Assembly: GCA_947500505.1 (NCBI GenBank)
Contig: CANMSL010000001.1
Coordinates: forward strand, 1-64,000
Length of the DNA: 64,000 nt
Direction of reading: 5' to 3'
DNA from: an uncultured Aquimarina sp.
GTDB lineage: Bacteria > Bacteroidota > Bacteroidia > Flavobacteriales > Flavobacteriaceae
The position numbers were made by a program, and so were the translations under genes. The notes under the pieces are model-generated. The model saw nothing but the letters and a program-made list of their open reading frames with translations. It had not been told where the DNA came from and ran no database searches. Shown here in pieces: positions 18,694 to 28,245 of this stretch (position 1 is the stretch's first letter; every line of letters begins with the position of its first letter).

Positions 18694-18729
18694 ATAAAAA
18701 CGCCCGACTAATCAGTCGAGCGTTTTTAT
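18694..18729 (-). terminator. Terminator of the gldKLMN operon
   Basis: AAAACGCCCGACT / AGTCGAGCGTTTT arms with a 4-nt loop (one G-T pair), followed on the minus strand by T-rich sequence. It lies 22 bp after gldN. Confidence 0.85.
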
Positions 18730-18750
18730 ATTATTTAGAAACATCAGAGC

Positions 18751-19641
18751 TTAATAACTCCACATATCCATTTCGAAATTTCTGATACTTTCTTTAATTC
18801 TTTCACTTTCCAGTAACTGCATTAAAGCATTATCAATTATATAGTCATTAACTTCCCGGTCACCCTGAATGTTATCTTCTTTATAAATGACAGAATTAAA
18901 TCGTCTAGCATTAAGAACGTGATCATATGTAAAAGGCATAGAAGTATTCTTTCTGTTAAAAGCCTTTGCATTATGCAAGATTTCTCTAACATCGGGATAC
19001 CATACCCAGAATAAAGGAACCATATCAGGTTCATCATCATTAAGGAAGTTAACATCTGGCGCTACAGGTGCAATACCCAATAATCTATATCGCAACTCTC
19101 CCTGACGCTTATCAAAATACCAGTATCCTCGGATCTGATATTCAGAAATATCAGCTGCACCGATAGTAGTAACTTCAATATACTGAGGATCTACTGGTTC
19201 TCCTGCATTAAACTGCTCATATCCTAAATCTAGCGTATCAATCTTTGACAATGTTCCATCAAGATCACCCAGTGTACGAGTTTCTGTAAAATATGAATCT
19301 GCGTAAATCTTTTTGATATTACCATTTTTAACATTTGACAACAGAACGTCATATAATGCACGTCTGTCTGCTCCAATATTAACCGTATCGATTGGATAAT
19401 ACAATGGGAAATTAATACGTTCATCAAGATCAATTGTTTCCCAGGTTGTCTTAGCCCATAGCACATCACGTTCATCGACATAACCGTATTCTAACGGAAG
19501 GTCATTATCCAATTGAATCTGCTCAATTGTTTTCTTTCCGATATCTTCTGGACTATCAGCATTTAATATATTAGCCTGACCATACGAAAACAGGGTCACA
19601 AGCAGGCCAAAAACGGTTAATAACAAATTTCTCAAATTCAT
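18751..19641 (-). CDS. gldN: Gliding motility / T9SS protein GldN
   Basis: 296 residues with a signal peptide (MNLRNLLLTVFGLLVTLFSYGQ). GldN (PorN) is a periplasmic component that, with GldK, forms the ring under the outer membrane in the type IX secretion system. The conserved central block around FWVWYPDVREILHNAKAFN is recognisable. It is last in gldK-L-M-N, 15 bp after gldM, and followed by a terminator. The operon order alone makes the call secure. Confidence 0.95.
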   Translation of the reverse strand: MNLRNLLLTVFGLLVTLFSYGQANILNADSPEDIGKKTIEQIQLDNDLPLEYGYVDERDVLWAKTTWETIDLDERINFPLYYPIDTVNIGADRRALYDVLLSNVKNGNIKKIYADSYFTETRTLGDLDGTLSKIDTLDLGYEQFNAGEPVDPQYIEVTTIGAADISEYQIRGYWYFDKRQGELRYRLLGIAPVAPDVNFLNDDEPDMVPLFWVWYPDVREILHNAKAFNRKNTSMPFTYDHVLNARRFNSVIYKEDNIQGDREVNDYIIDNALMQLLESERIKESIRNFEMDMWSY

Positions 19642-19656
19642 AATTATTAGTTTATT

Positions 19657-21201
19657 TTAGTTCGTTAACTCAACGATAACCGGAGATATTTTCTTTAGTT
19701 TATATCCGGCATTGGTTGTTAACTGTGCTTTAATATCTATAACCTGAACAGAAGATCCGCGTTTAGCTTTTCTAAGCGCTGACTTCGCTCTGGAGTCTAA
19801 TCGGCCACCTCTTACATTAACAGTTGGCTGACCTTCTACTTTAAACTTAAAACCTGTTACTTTCAATTTAATATCAAAATCAAAGTCTGGTAAGATTGCT
19901 CCTATTGACGCCTTATCTAAACCACTTTTAGACATCTTTACACTTCCATCTTCACCTCTCACAGTACCTACTGGTCTAGGGATATCTTTAATTCTAAATT
20001 TCTTACTATCACTTACAGTAGCACCGTTAGGTAATTTACCACTTACTTTGATACTAACTTCTCTTGCCTTTACGGTGGTTACATTCATAACATACTTACC
20101 AGCTCCTCCTCTCTTTTTCAAACCAGGCGCTGTAGCATTTACACTAGGAACACCAGGAATAGAAATGGTCATAGGATTCTGTACCCCTCTATACACCACA
20201 TTCATTTTGTCCGCAGAGATAACTGCAGAATTTGGTTTAGGAATAACAGCATATGAGCTTTCGATAGGGATAGTAATTATCGAATCACCTTCTTTAAATT
20301 GAAATTCTCCTTTAATATCTCTTTCTCCAACGTTTCCTGCTGGGAAATCCAAAATTGTTTGTCCTTCCTGCATCGACTCAGGTTCAAGTTCTTTTCCATT
20401 AACAACAACTTTATGAGCTTTTAAAGTTTTATCTTTCTTACCTAAGATAATACGTCCTTTAAATTTCTCACCACTGAAGAAAGCGGTTTTATCCGGAACA
20501 ACAATTGCTTCAAAGTTAGATAATGAAACCTCTGATTCTAACTGGCCTGATAACATTGCAGATAGAACTTTACTTTGAGTAGATTTTACATCATTTTGTA
20601 ATTGAGTAAGCTTAGTTATAGAGGCAATCATAGGGAATCCCTCATAATTATACTTTAACCAATCAACTTTTACTTTATCACGATTTTCTACTTGTTCTGT
20701 CGAAAATTCATTTTGGATATCCGCTGCGATCTTAGGATATTGATCCTTTACGATTTCACTTACAGAATTTCTATATTCATCAACTTTCTGAATAAACTCT
20801 TTCCCTGATGGGGTAATATTACCGCCAGCAAAGAAATACTCATCCAAAACAGCATTCTTATCCATTACCTGGTAATCTTTCGGATCACTTACATCTTTTA
20901 GAATAACAGCTTTTACATCATCAATATAAGCTGTTAATTCGTTCGACTTTTCATTTATAATATCAGCTTTCTCCTTTAAAGGCCTATACTTGTCCGGTTG
21001 TTCAGAAACTTTTTCTGCCAATCCTCCTAAGAAAGCTTGATTTCGCTCGGTAGTTGTGTTATTATCTTCTGTCAGTTTTTCATTCATCAAACCGAAAGCT
21101 GATAATACTTCTTTTGACATATTTAATGCCATCATTGCTATAAATACCAAGTACATAAGATTGATCATCTTCTGCCTTGGTGATAATTTTCCGCCTGCCA
21201 T
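19657..21201 (-). CDS. gldM: Gliding motility / T9SS motor protein GldM
   Basis: 514 residues with one N-terminal transmembrane helix (MINLMYLVFIAMMALNMS) and a long periplasmic shaft of four domains. In known systems the TM helix dimer threads a GldL pentamer and the shaft transmits motor torque to the GldK/GldN ring. The start MAGGKLSPRQKM is typical. It is followed by gldN and preceded by gldL (42-bp gap). No truncation is seen. Confidence 0.95.
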   Translation of the reverse strand: MAGGKLSPRQKMINLMYLVFIAMMALNMSKEVLSAFGLMNEKLTEDNNTTTERNQAFLGGLAEKVSEQPDKYRPLKEKADIINEKSNELTAYIDDVKAVILKDVSDPKDYQVMDKNAVLDEYFFAGGNITPSGKEFIQKVDEYRNSVSEIVKDQYPKIAADIQNEFSTEQVENRDKVKVDWLKYNYEGFPMIASITKLTQLQNDVKSTQSKVLSAMLSGQLESEVSLSNFEAIVVPDKTAFFSGEKFKGRIILGKKDKTLKAHKVVVNGKELEPESMQEGQTILDFPAGNVGERDIKGEFQFKEGDSIITIPIESSYAVIPKPNSAVISADKMNVVYRGVQNPMTISIPGVPSVNATAPGLKKRGGAGKYVMNVTTVKAREVSIKVSGKLPNGATVSDSKKFRIKDIPRPVGTVRGEDGSVKMSKSGLDKASIGAILPDFDFDIKLKVTGFKFKVEGQPTVNVRGGRLDSRAKSALRKAKRGSSVQVIDIKAQLTTNAGYKLKKISPVIVELTN

Positions 21202-21243
21202 ATTTCTATATTTTGGTAGTTATTTTATTAATTAAGTTAAATA

Positions 21244-21870
21244 CTAGTTTCTGTTCATAGCACTTAACATACCACCATATACTCCATTTAGGGAAGATAA
21301 ATTACTAGCAAGACTTTCCATTTGGTCTTTAAGTTTCTGAGCATTATCTGCAATAGCCTGATTTGCCTCTGCCTGAGACGCTGAAGATTCTAACTGAACT
21401 TTATAAAGGCTATTTAAAGATTCTAATGAAGAAGCAGCTTTTTGCATTTCTTCACTATATTTTTTCTGACCCTGGATTGAATCGATTGTTGGTGCAATTC
21501 CTTTTGCCGCTCCCTCAAAGTTACGGATGCTCTCTCCAAGACTACTCATTAAACTGGAATCTACTCTTGCTTCTTTTAACATCTCATCTAATTTCTTAGA
21601 TAACATTCCTTCTGGAGTTTGATTTTCTTTCTTGTCTCTTTTGTTACCTCCAGCTAATTCTGGATACACAAGAGACCAATCTAAATCATCATCAACAGGT
21701 TCGAATGCAGAAACGGTAAATACCAATGCCTCAGTTATCAAACCAATGATAAGCATTTCGTTACCAAAAGGCCAATGCATAATTTTAAATAACGCTCCAA
21801 GGATTACTACAGCCGCTCCCAGACCGTATACCATGTTCATTAATTTCTTGCTTGATTTTGAATTTGCCAT
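21244..21870 (-). CDS. gldL: Gliding motility / T9SS motor protein GldL
   Basis: 208 residues. Two transmembrane helices occupy about residues 10-60. The second (LIIGLITEALVFTVSAFEP) carries the conserved membrane glutamate linked to proton use by this rotary motor. A cytoplasmic helical tail follows. Partner of GldM and neighbour of gldK. An opposite-strand frame over the same bases is a shadow. Confidence 0.95.
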   Translation of the reverse strand: MANSKSSKKLMNMVYGLGAAVVILGALFKIMHWPFGNEMLIIGLITEALVFTVSAFEPVDDDLDWSLVYPELAGGNKRDKKENQTPEGMLSKKLDEMLKEARVDSSLMSSLGESIRNFEGAAKGIAPTIDSIQGQKKYSEEMQKAASSLESLNSLYKVQLESSASQAEANQAIADNAQKLKDQMESLASNLSSLNGVYGGMLSAMNRN

Positions 21871-21961
21871 AATAAATGTGTTTAGTTTTTTAAATTTTTT
21901 TAAGTATTAAATTAAAAAAGGGTTAGTAATTAGGGTTGATAGATAAATTTTGGGACTTATT

Positions 21962-23335
21962 CTAATTCTGATTTTGAGTATTATCTTCTCCAGTAACGTC
22001 AGTACCCATATAATCCTGTACGGTTCTGAATCCGATATAACTTCTAGCTGAGTCTGCGTACTCGTAATCTCTGGTACTTACCTGTAGGAAATAAGCAACA
22101 TCTTTCCAGGATCCTCCACGCACAACTTTTCTTTTATTCTGATCATCATTAACATTTGGGTTCATAGATGATACATATTCGTAGGCTGCAGCATCATAAG
22201 AGGACTGCACCCACTCAGAAACATTACCTGCCATATTATATAAATTATAATCATTAGGCTCGAATGTTTTTGCTTCTACTGTATATAAGAAATTGTCTGC
22301 TGCGTAATTACCTCGTAAAGGCTTAAAATTAGCTAAGAAACAACCTCTGTCATTCAACGCATAAGGTCCACCCCAAGGGTATGTTCCAGATTCCAATCCT
22401 CCTCTTGCCGCATATTCCCATTCTGCCTCAGTTGGTAATCTAAAGTAATTTACAAATTCCTTATTACGTTTTTTCTGATAAGAATTCTTCTCGATTGTTC
22501 TCCAGGTACAAAAAGCTTTTGCCTGTTCCCAGGAAACCCCTACTACCGGATAATCATCATATGAACTATGCCAGAAGTAGTCGTTGTGCATAGGCTCGTT
22601 ATAGGAATAATTAAAATCCTTAATCCAAACAGTGGTATCAGGATATACCTCAATAACTGTTTCTTTTACGAAATCTTTTCTTCTTCCTTTCTTAGCACGT
22701 GCAGCCGCCTGAATATCCATCCAGGTAAATCTAAACTTGAACTTACTTACATCAAATGTTCGTCTACCATTATATGATTCTTCTAGAGGAATATATAGAG
22801 AGTCCATTACTTCTGTGTAAAACTCGTCTGGATAATCTTCTGTATCCCATTCGATGTCTACATCCTTGTTTAGTTTTCGACCTTCGTATCCTGTTTCTCC
22901 TGTACCGCTATAATTGTCGTATACATACTTCTCGTAAACAGACATGTCTTCGGTGTTTGCATCTAAGAATGCATATTCTCCAATACCTTCGTCTCCGGGA
23001 GTTTTTCCAAGATCATCTGCCATTATCGCAAGTTGCATTCTAACTGTAGAATCGCGTACCCATCGAACAAACTGTCTATACTCACTGTTTGTAACTTCAG
23101 TCTCGTCCATGTAGAAAGATCGAACGGTCACTGTCTTAGTTGGTGCATTGGCTAATGCTGCTTTGTCATCATCGGATTTACCCATAATAAATGATCCTCC
23201 GGGGATGAGGGCCATTCCGTAAGGTTTTTCCGGATGCCATTTTTTACCCTTTACTCCTACTAGTTCTCCGCGGTTTCCTCCGCCACAACTATATAGCATT
23301 GCTACAATAGCAAAGAGTGATACAAATTTCTTCAT
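21962..23335 (-). CDS. gldK: Gliding motility / T9SS lipoprotein GldK
   Basis: 457 residues. A lipobox (MLYSC, lipidated Cys17) anchors it to the outer membrane. The rest is a formylglycine-generating-enzyme-like sulfatase-modifying fold (IPGGSFIMGKSDDD, DETEVTNSEYRQFVRW, RLPTEAEWEYAARGG, VVRGGSW). GldK keeps this fold but acts structurally, in the ring with GldN. First gene of the operon, with a well-formed promoter 39 bp upstream. Confidence 0.96.
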   Translation of the reverse strand: MKKFVSLFAIVAMLYSCGGGNRGELVGVKGKKWHPEKPYGMALIPGGSFIMGKSDDDKAALANAPTKTVTVRSFYMDETEVTNSEYRQFVRWVRDSTVRMQLAIMADDLGKTPGDEGIGEYAFLDANTEDMSVYEKYVYDNYSGTGETGYEGRKLNKDVDIEWDTEDYPDEFYTEVMDSLYIPLEESYNGRRTFDVSKFKFRFTWMDIQAAARAKKGRRKDFVKETVIEVYPDTTVWIKDFNYSYNEPMHNDYFWHSSYDDYPVVGVSWEQAKAFCTWRTIEKNSYQKKRNKEFVNYFRLPTEAEWEYAARGGLESGTYPWGGPYALNDRGCFLANFKPLRGNYAADNFLYTVEAKTFEPNDYNLYNMAGNVSEWVQSSYDAAAYEYVSSMNPNVNDDQNKRKVVRGGSWKDVAYFLQVSTRDYEYADSARSYIGFRTVQDYMGTDVTGEDNTQNQN

Positions 23336-23373
23336 AACGTGTTTTAGGTTAAGATCTTTGAGATTTAAGGTCG

Positions 23374-23404
23374 TAAACCTATTTATTTATTTCCAGAAAA
23401 ACAA
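23374..23404 (-). promoter_or_regulatory. gldK operon promoter
   Basis: Minus strand: TTG at 23402-23404, 20-bp spacer, then TAGGTTTA at 23374-23381 (7 of 8 to TAnnTTTG). Spacing and sequence fit the Bacteroidota primary sigma factor. It is in the 110-bp gap before gldK, so the gld genes need not depend on topA transcription. Confidence 0.65.
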
Positions 23405-23445
23405 TTTTTTTCCGAAAAAAACCTTAAAACTCCCTAATAAAAATG

Positions 23446-24609
23446 TTAAACTTCGTTTTTTCGTTTCGCCTTATACCATCTTTCAGGCATTTCTTGATTA
23501 CAAGCACGCTCATAATCGTTGTATGTGCAAGGTAATAACGTATGTCTTTTTAATTTATTATTTCCAGATGAAATAAAAGGTATTTCAATCCACCATCTTT
23601 CTGTTTTAGGACTTTTGTAAAACGAAAGAATTTCATCGTCTATCGGTACATTATAATGAAGTGTTCCAGTTTGATTTTTGATATCTAATTCATTCGACCT
23701 ATAATTAACTCCTTCAATAAAGTACCAAAAAATCTGTGCTATTAATAGAGCAGTTGTCTCTTCCTGTTTAAAGTTTTTAAACTCATAGACCCCAAAACTT
23801 TTTACCTTATCGCTGATGCCTGCATACCTTGCAATTGCACAAATCTCTCTTCCGTTAAAACCATTTGGTGATGCATATTGATAATTAAGACAGGTAGAAC
23901 TCATGGCACCAAGATCGATAGCCACAATATCTGCATCTCGCATAATTGGTTCTACTATTGTAACATCCGAGATTACTTCTCCTAATCGATAGGCATCAAA
24001 ATATAGTTTTTCGATTAAATCTATTTCCTCTTGAGAATTAAAATAAGTCTGATACCCTATATTACTGTAGTTAAAAAGATTGTAGGGTTGCTCTACAATA
24101 ATTTTACCAATAAAAGATTTGTTAGTAATTGGCTGTGTGGTATTTCCTAAATCAAATTTACTATCAACATTAACCAGATTGACCATTCTTTCTAGAATAT
24201 CAAAAGCGCGATACTGGCCATAAACCAAATCCTGACTTCCTCCTAAAATCAAAGGTATTACCTTTTTTTGAAGAAGTGTAGCGAGAACATCCTTCATCAA
24301 AAAATAGGTGTCACTAACTTCTTCACCAGGTAATATATCTCCAAGATCTATAATCGAAGTATCCCAGTTACCTGGAAATAAATCATAAAAAGATTTCCGT
24401 ATCGTATTAAGATGCAATCCTTCTCCCAGAAAATCAGTGTCATTCCTATTTTCCCTAACGCCAATAATAGCAATATCAACTCCGTCCAAATCAGGAATTC
24501 CATTTTCTGATGTATGAATGTTAATCTGCTTACCTAATGATTGATCCGGAAGTAGCGCAATGTGCGCAGCTACTATTTCACTAACCGGTGAAAGAAATTC
24601 TAAAGACAT
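23446..24609 (-). CDS. Arginase-fold protein with lost metal ligands
   Basis: 387 residues with the ureohydrolase (arginase/agmatinase/formimidoylglutamase) core. The metal-binding motifs are altered: GGxH reads GGSQDL, DAHxD reads NVDSKFD, and DxDxxDP reads AIDLGAMSS. At least three metal ligands are missing, so catalysis as in arginase is unlikely. Annotated genomes often call this family formimidoylglutamase, but no histidine-degradation genes are nearby. It lies between topA (12-bp gap) and gldK, both on the same strand. A structural or regulatory job linked to gliding/T9SS is an inference from position only. Confidence 0.75.
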   Translation of the reverse strand: MSLEFLSPVSEIVAAHIALLPDQSLGKQINIHTSENGIPDLDGVDIAIIGVRENRNDTDFLGEGLHLNTIRKSFYDLFPGNWDTSIIDLGDILPGEEVSDTYFLMKDVLATLLQKKVIPLILGGSQDLVYGQYRAFDILERMVNLVNVDSKFDLGNTTQPITNKSFIGKIIVEQPYNLFNYSNIGYQTYFNSQEEIDLIEKLYFDAYRLGEVISDVTIVEPIMRDADIVAIDLGAMSSTCLNYQYASPNGFNGREICAIARYAGISDKVKSFGVYEFKNFKQEETTALLIAQIFWYFIEGVNYRSNELDIKNQTGTLHYNVPIDDEILSFYKSPKTERWWIEIPFISSGNNKLKRHTLLPCTYNDYERACNQEMPERWYKAKRKNEV

Positions 24610-24621
24610 ATTATCGTATAA

Positions 24622-27123
24622 TTATTTCTTTTTCGTAGTCTTTTTTGTCGTTTTTTTCTTTGCTACAGTCTTCTTCTTGGGAGCATTTTTTTCTATAATG
24701 TCTTTTACCTTTTCCAGGGTAAGCTTCGTAGCATCTACTGTTTTAGGTAATTCAATTTTAGTTTTACCTTTTATAATATTACTTCGGCCCCACCTTGCTT
24801 TCTCAACCCTTATTCCTTCTTCTTCCCAGTTATGAATGATCTTATCGATTTCTTTTTGTTTTTTCTCCTCTATCAATTGAACTATATCTTCATCTGAAAG
24901 ATTATCAAAGTCATATTTTTTGTTCACATTGATAAACATACCATTCCACTTAATGAACGGACCGAATCTACCGGTTCCTTTTTGCACCGGTAAATTTTCG
25001 TAAGTATATATCGGAGCATCTGCTTTTTCCTTTGCATCAATAAGCTCAATTGCCCTATCTAATGACGTGCTCAAAGGATCTTCTCCTTTATCTAAAGAAA
25101 CAAACTTAGCACCAAACTTAACATATGGGCCAAAACGACCGTTATTCACCGTTACAGTCTCTCCTTTGTAGTCTCCTAATTCTTTTGGCAACTGAAATAA
25201 ATCCATTGCCTCTTCAAAAGTAATACTTCCCAATGTTTGCCCTGGCGCCAAACTCGCAAACCTAGGCTTATCCTCATCTTCTGAAGTACCGATCTGTACC
25301 ATCGGACCGAATTTTCCTAAACGCACACTCACTGGCTTTCCTGACTCCGGATCTTCGCCCAGAATTCTTTCTCCTACTTCACGCTCTGCGTTTTGAGCCA
25401 CATCTTCAACTTTCGGATGAAATTCTTCATAAAACTCTTTCATCACCTGAGTCCAATCTTCCTGACCTTCAGCAATTTCATCAAAATCTTGTTCTACTTT
25501 TGCTGTAAAGTTATAATCCATTATAGTAGAAAAATGATTCACTAAAAAATCATTCACCACCATACCAACATCCGTAGGAATAAGTTTTCCTTTATCGCTT
25601 CCAACTTTTTCTGTAAGTTTTTTTTCTTTTATAGCATCTCCGGCAAGCGTAATCTGAATATAATCTCGCTCTTCGCCTTCTTTAGCACCTTTCTCAACGT
25701 AATTTCTATTTTGGATCGTAGAAATTGTCGGCGCATAGGTGGACGGACGACCGATCCCTAACTCTTCGAGCTTTTTAACCAACGCAGCTTCTGAATATCG
25801 GCTTGGAGGTCTTGTAAATCTTTCTGTAGCTGTAATATAATTGTTAAATAAATTCTCACCAATTTTCATAGCTGGTAATATTCCGCTTTGTTCTTCATCT
25901 TCATCATCACTTCCTTCAAGATACACCTTAAGAAAACCTTCAAACTTTATTACTTCTCCATTGGCAACAAACTGTTCTTTGTGTGAGTTAGACCCTATTT
26001 TTACATTCGTTCTTTCTAATTTGGCATCGCTCATCTGCGAAGCTATTGCTCTTTTCCAGATCAACTCATATAATCTTTGCTGATCATAATCAACCGGAAC
26101 TGTATGTCTTGAGAAATCGGTTGGCCTTATAGCTTCGTGAGCCTCTTGTGCTCCTTTTGCCTTACCTTTATATTGTTTTGGATGACTATACTCGTCTCCG
26201 TATGCCGAAACGATTTCTGCTTTTGCACCGTCTTGTGCCTCTGCGGAGAGATTTACACTATCCGTTCTCATATAAGTAATCAATCCTGCCTCATATAAGC
26301 GCTGAGCCATCGTCATAGTCTTACTTACCGAGAAATATAATTTCCTGGATGCTTCCTGTTGCAATGTAGATGTTGTAAATGGTGGTGCGGGTGATTTTTT
26401 AGCTGGTTTGGTTGTAAGATCAGCAACATTAAAACCAGCTCCTAAATTTTTATTTAGGAATGTCTCAGCCTCTGTTTTGGTTGTAAAGTTTTTAGAAAGC
26501 TTTGCTTTAAAAGACTTTCCTTTATTATTTGCAAATTCTGCATCAATACGATAAGAAGCAACCGGTTTAAAATTAAGTATTTCGCGTTCTCTTTCTACAA
26601 TCAAACGAACGGATACTGATTGTACTCTACCGGCAGATAATCCTCCTTTTACTTTTCTCCACAAGACAGGAGATAATTCATAGCCCACTAATCTATCCAG
26701 CACACGTCTGGCTTGTTGTGCATTTACCAAATTATAATCAATACTTCTAGGGTTTTCTATCGCCTTGAGTATTGCTTTTTTTGTGATTTCGTGAAAAACA
26801 ATTCTACGTGTTCTTGTCTTATCTAATTTAAGTTCTTCTGCCAGATGCCAGGCAATAGCCTCTCCTTCTCGATCCTCATCACTTGCCAACCAAACCAAGT
26901 CCGCTTTTTTAGAAAGATTTTTTAGTTTTTTCACTACATCTTTCTTATCCTTAGAGACGATATATTTAGGTTTAAAACCCTCATCTACATTAACACCGAG
27001 TTCTTTTGCAGGCAAATCTGCAATGTGCCCAAAACTAGACGCAACCGTATAGTCTTTTCCTAGAAATTTTTCTATTGTTTTCGCCTTAGCTGGTGACTCC
27101 ACGATCACTAAATTCTTAGCCAT
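24622..27123 (-). CDS. topA: DNA topoisomerase I
   Basis: 833 residues. N-terminal TOPRIM domain (IVESPAKAKTIEKFLG, DEDREGEAIAWHL), then the type IA core with the catalytic tyrosine in LITYMRTDSVNLS. Repeated topoisomerase C-terminal domains (GRFGPYVKFG, GRFGPFIKW) replace zinc fingers, and a lysine-rich tail (KKKTVAKKKTTKKTTKKK) ends the chain. It relaxes negative supercoils. A TACTTTTG box at 27235-27242 on the minus strand may be its promoter, which would give a leader of about 100 nt. The -33 partner is 2-3 bp too close for consensus. Confidence 0.97.
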   Translation of the reverse strand: MAKNLVIVESPAKAKTIEKFLGKDYTVASSFGHIADLPAKELGVNVDEGFKPKYIVSKDKKDVVKKLKNLSKKADLVWLASDEDREGEAIAWHLAEELKLDKTRTRRIVFHEITKKAILKAIENPRSIDYNLVNAQQARRVLDRLVGYELSPVLWRKVKGGLSAGRVQSVSVRLIVEREREILNFKPVASYRIDAEFANNKGKSFKAKLSKNFTTKTEAETFLNKNLGAGFNVADLTTKPAKKSPAPPFTTSTLQQEASRKLYFSVSKTMTMAQRLYEAGLITYMRTDSVNLSAEAQDGAKAEIVSAYGDEYSHPKQYKGKAKGAQEAHEAIRPTDFSRHTVPVDYDQQRLYELIWKRAIASQMSDAKLERTNVKIGSNSHKEQFVANGEVIKFEGFLKVYLEGSDDEDEEQSGILPAMKIGENLFNNYITATERFTRPPSRYSEAALVKKLEELGIGRPSTYAPTISTIQNRNYVEKGAKEGEERDYIQITLAGDAIKEKKLTEKVGSDKGKLIPTDVGMVVNDFLVNHFSTIMDYNFTAKVEQDFDEIAEGQEDWTQVMKEFYEEFHPKVEDVAQNAEREVGERILGEDPESGKPVSVRLGKFGPMVQIGTSEDEDKPRFASLAPGQTLGSITFEEAMDLFQLPKELGDYKGETVTVNNGRFGPYVKFGAKFVSLDKGEDPLSTSLDRAIELIDAKEKADAPIYTYENLPVQKGTGRFGPFIKWNGMFINVNKKYDFDNLSDEDIVQLIEEKKQKEIDKIIHNWEEEGIRVEKARWGRSNIIKGKTKIELPKTVDATKLTLEKVKDIIEKNAPKKKTVAKKKTTKKTTKKK

Positions 27124-27288
27124 AATCCTTTTTTTTCATCTGTTGATAATTTATGTTTATTAGTTGACAGATGGAATCTCCAATAAACATGTTCAGTAGG
27201 TGGCAACCCAGATACCAGGGCATTTTTCTGGGAACAAAAGTATATCAATTTTTTGAGATCAAAATTTTTTCGTAAAAATTATACAAAA

Positions 27289-27315
27289 AAAACCTGCAAA
27301 CGGTGCAGGTTTTAT
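27289..27315 (-). terminator. Terminator after the membrane-protein gene
   Basis: AAAACCTGCA / TGCAGGTTTT arms around AACGG, followed on the minus strand by a T tract (TTTTTTTGTAT). It separates this gene from topA. Confidence 0.8.
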
Positions 27316-27323
27316 TTTATTTA

Positions 27324-28106
27324 TCATTCCACAATGGCGTTCCAACTTTCTGGGTCAACTTCATTTTCGAAACCTAATCCTTCTTTATACAAATAATATA
27401 TTGGCAGATACACAAATGAGGCTGTAAAAAACACTCCTACAAAACACAATATCATTCCTACTAATTGCGCCAATACCGATGAAATAAAGATCAAACCGAA
27501 AGCTATCAACCAAATTTTATTCCCAAATTTAAAACTAGCCTTGATCAAATCCGAAGCACTAACATCAGGATTGAAAGCAAAAATAACACCTAATAATTGT
27601 AATGGTACCATTACATAAAAAATTGGGAAATAACATAATAAAGTAGCTAATAAAGCAATCCCAAAACTTGCTATTGACAACGTTAATATTTTTCCAAAAT
27701 ATTTTCCTTTAAAAAACATGAAGTAATTTGTTGTTTCAGGAAGTTGTAGATCCACTTGTTTGCAGACTTTATAAAAATGAGCATTAATTCCTAATTGAAA
27801 TGCAGATGCAATCATGGAAATTATGATCACCAATATTATAAATAAAATTACCATACCTACAGAAAGTTCATCCTGATAATATCCATACTCCCCATAATTA
27901 CTTTCATAACCAGCAAAACCAATTATTGCGATAACAGGAATGTACATTATAAAAATTAGCGGTATCAAAATTACTAAGGAGATTAACAAATGTATAAAAC
28001 CTTGTAACCAGACTTTCTTAAAAAGTTCAATACTTTTATTAAAAATATCTCCAAAGTCAATGGGTTTGCTATTTTCTATCTTTTTAAAAAGTTGATCGGC
28101 ACTCAT
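27324..28106 (-). CDS. Polytopic membrane protein, unknown function
   Basis: 260 residues with about five or six hydrophobic segments (for example 37-65, 82-110, 140-175, 205-235) and a short charged cytoplasmic N-terminus. The style resembles glycerophosphoryl-diester/DUF975-type membrane proteins, but no motif secures that. It is divergent from miaB and ends at a good terminator, so it is a single-gene unit. Confidence 0.7.
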   Translation of the reverse strand: MSADQLFKKIENSKPIDFGDIFNKSIELFKKVWLQGFIHLLISLVILIPLIFIMYIPVIAIIGFAGYESNYGEYGYYQDELSVGMVILFIILVIIISMIASAFQLGINAHFYKVCKQVDLQLPETTNYFMFFKGKYFGKILTLSIASFGIALLATLLCYFPIFYVMVPLQLLGVIFAFNPDVSASDLIKASFKFGNKIWLIAFGLIFISSVLAQLVGMILCFVGVFFTASFVYLPIYYLYKEGLGFENEVDPESWNAIVE

Positions 28107-28173
28107 ATTAGTGATTGATTTAGTTAATTCATTATCTCAAATATAAATATTTAAACAAATATAGCCCTGCCAC

Positions 28174-28205
28174 TTTGTCATATATTGTTTTAAAGAGTAT
28201 CTTTG
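28174..28205 (+). promoter_or_regulatory. miaB promoter (near-perfect consensus)
   Basis: TTTG (28174-28177), a 20-bp spacer, and TATCTTTG (28198-28205) match the Bacteroidota consensus TTTG-N19-21-TAnnTTTG completely. The ATG is 40 bp downstream. It probably drives miaB and the genes after it. Confidence 0.8.
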
Positions 28206-28245
28206 CACACTATTTGAATTAAAATCGGCAAGGATATTATTATAC

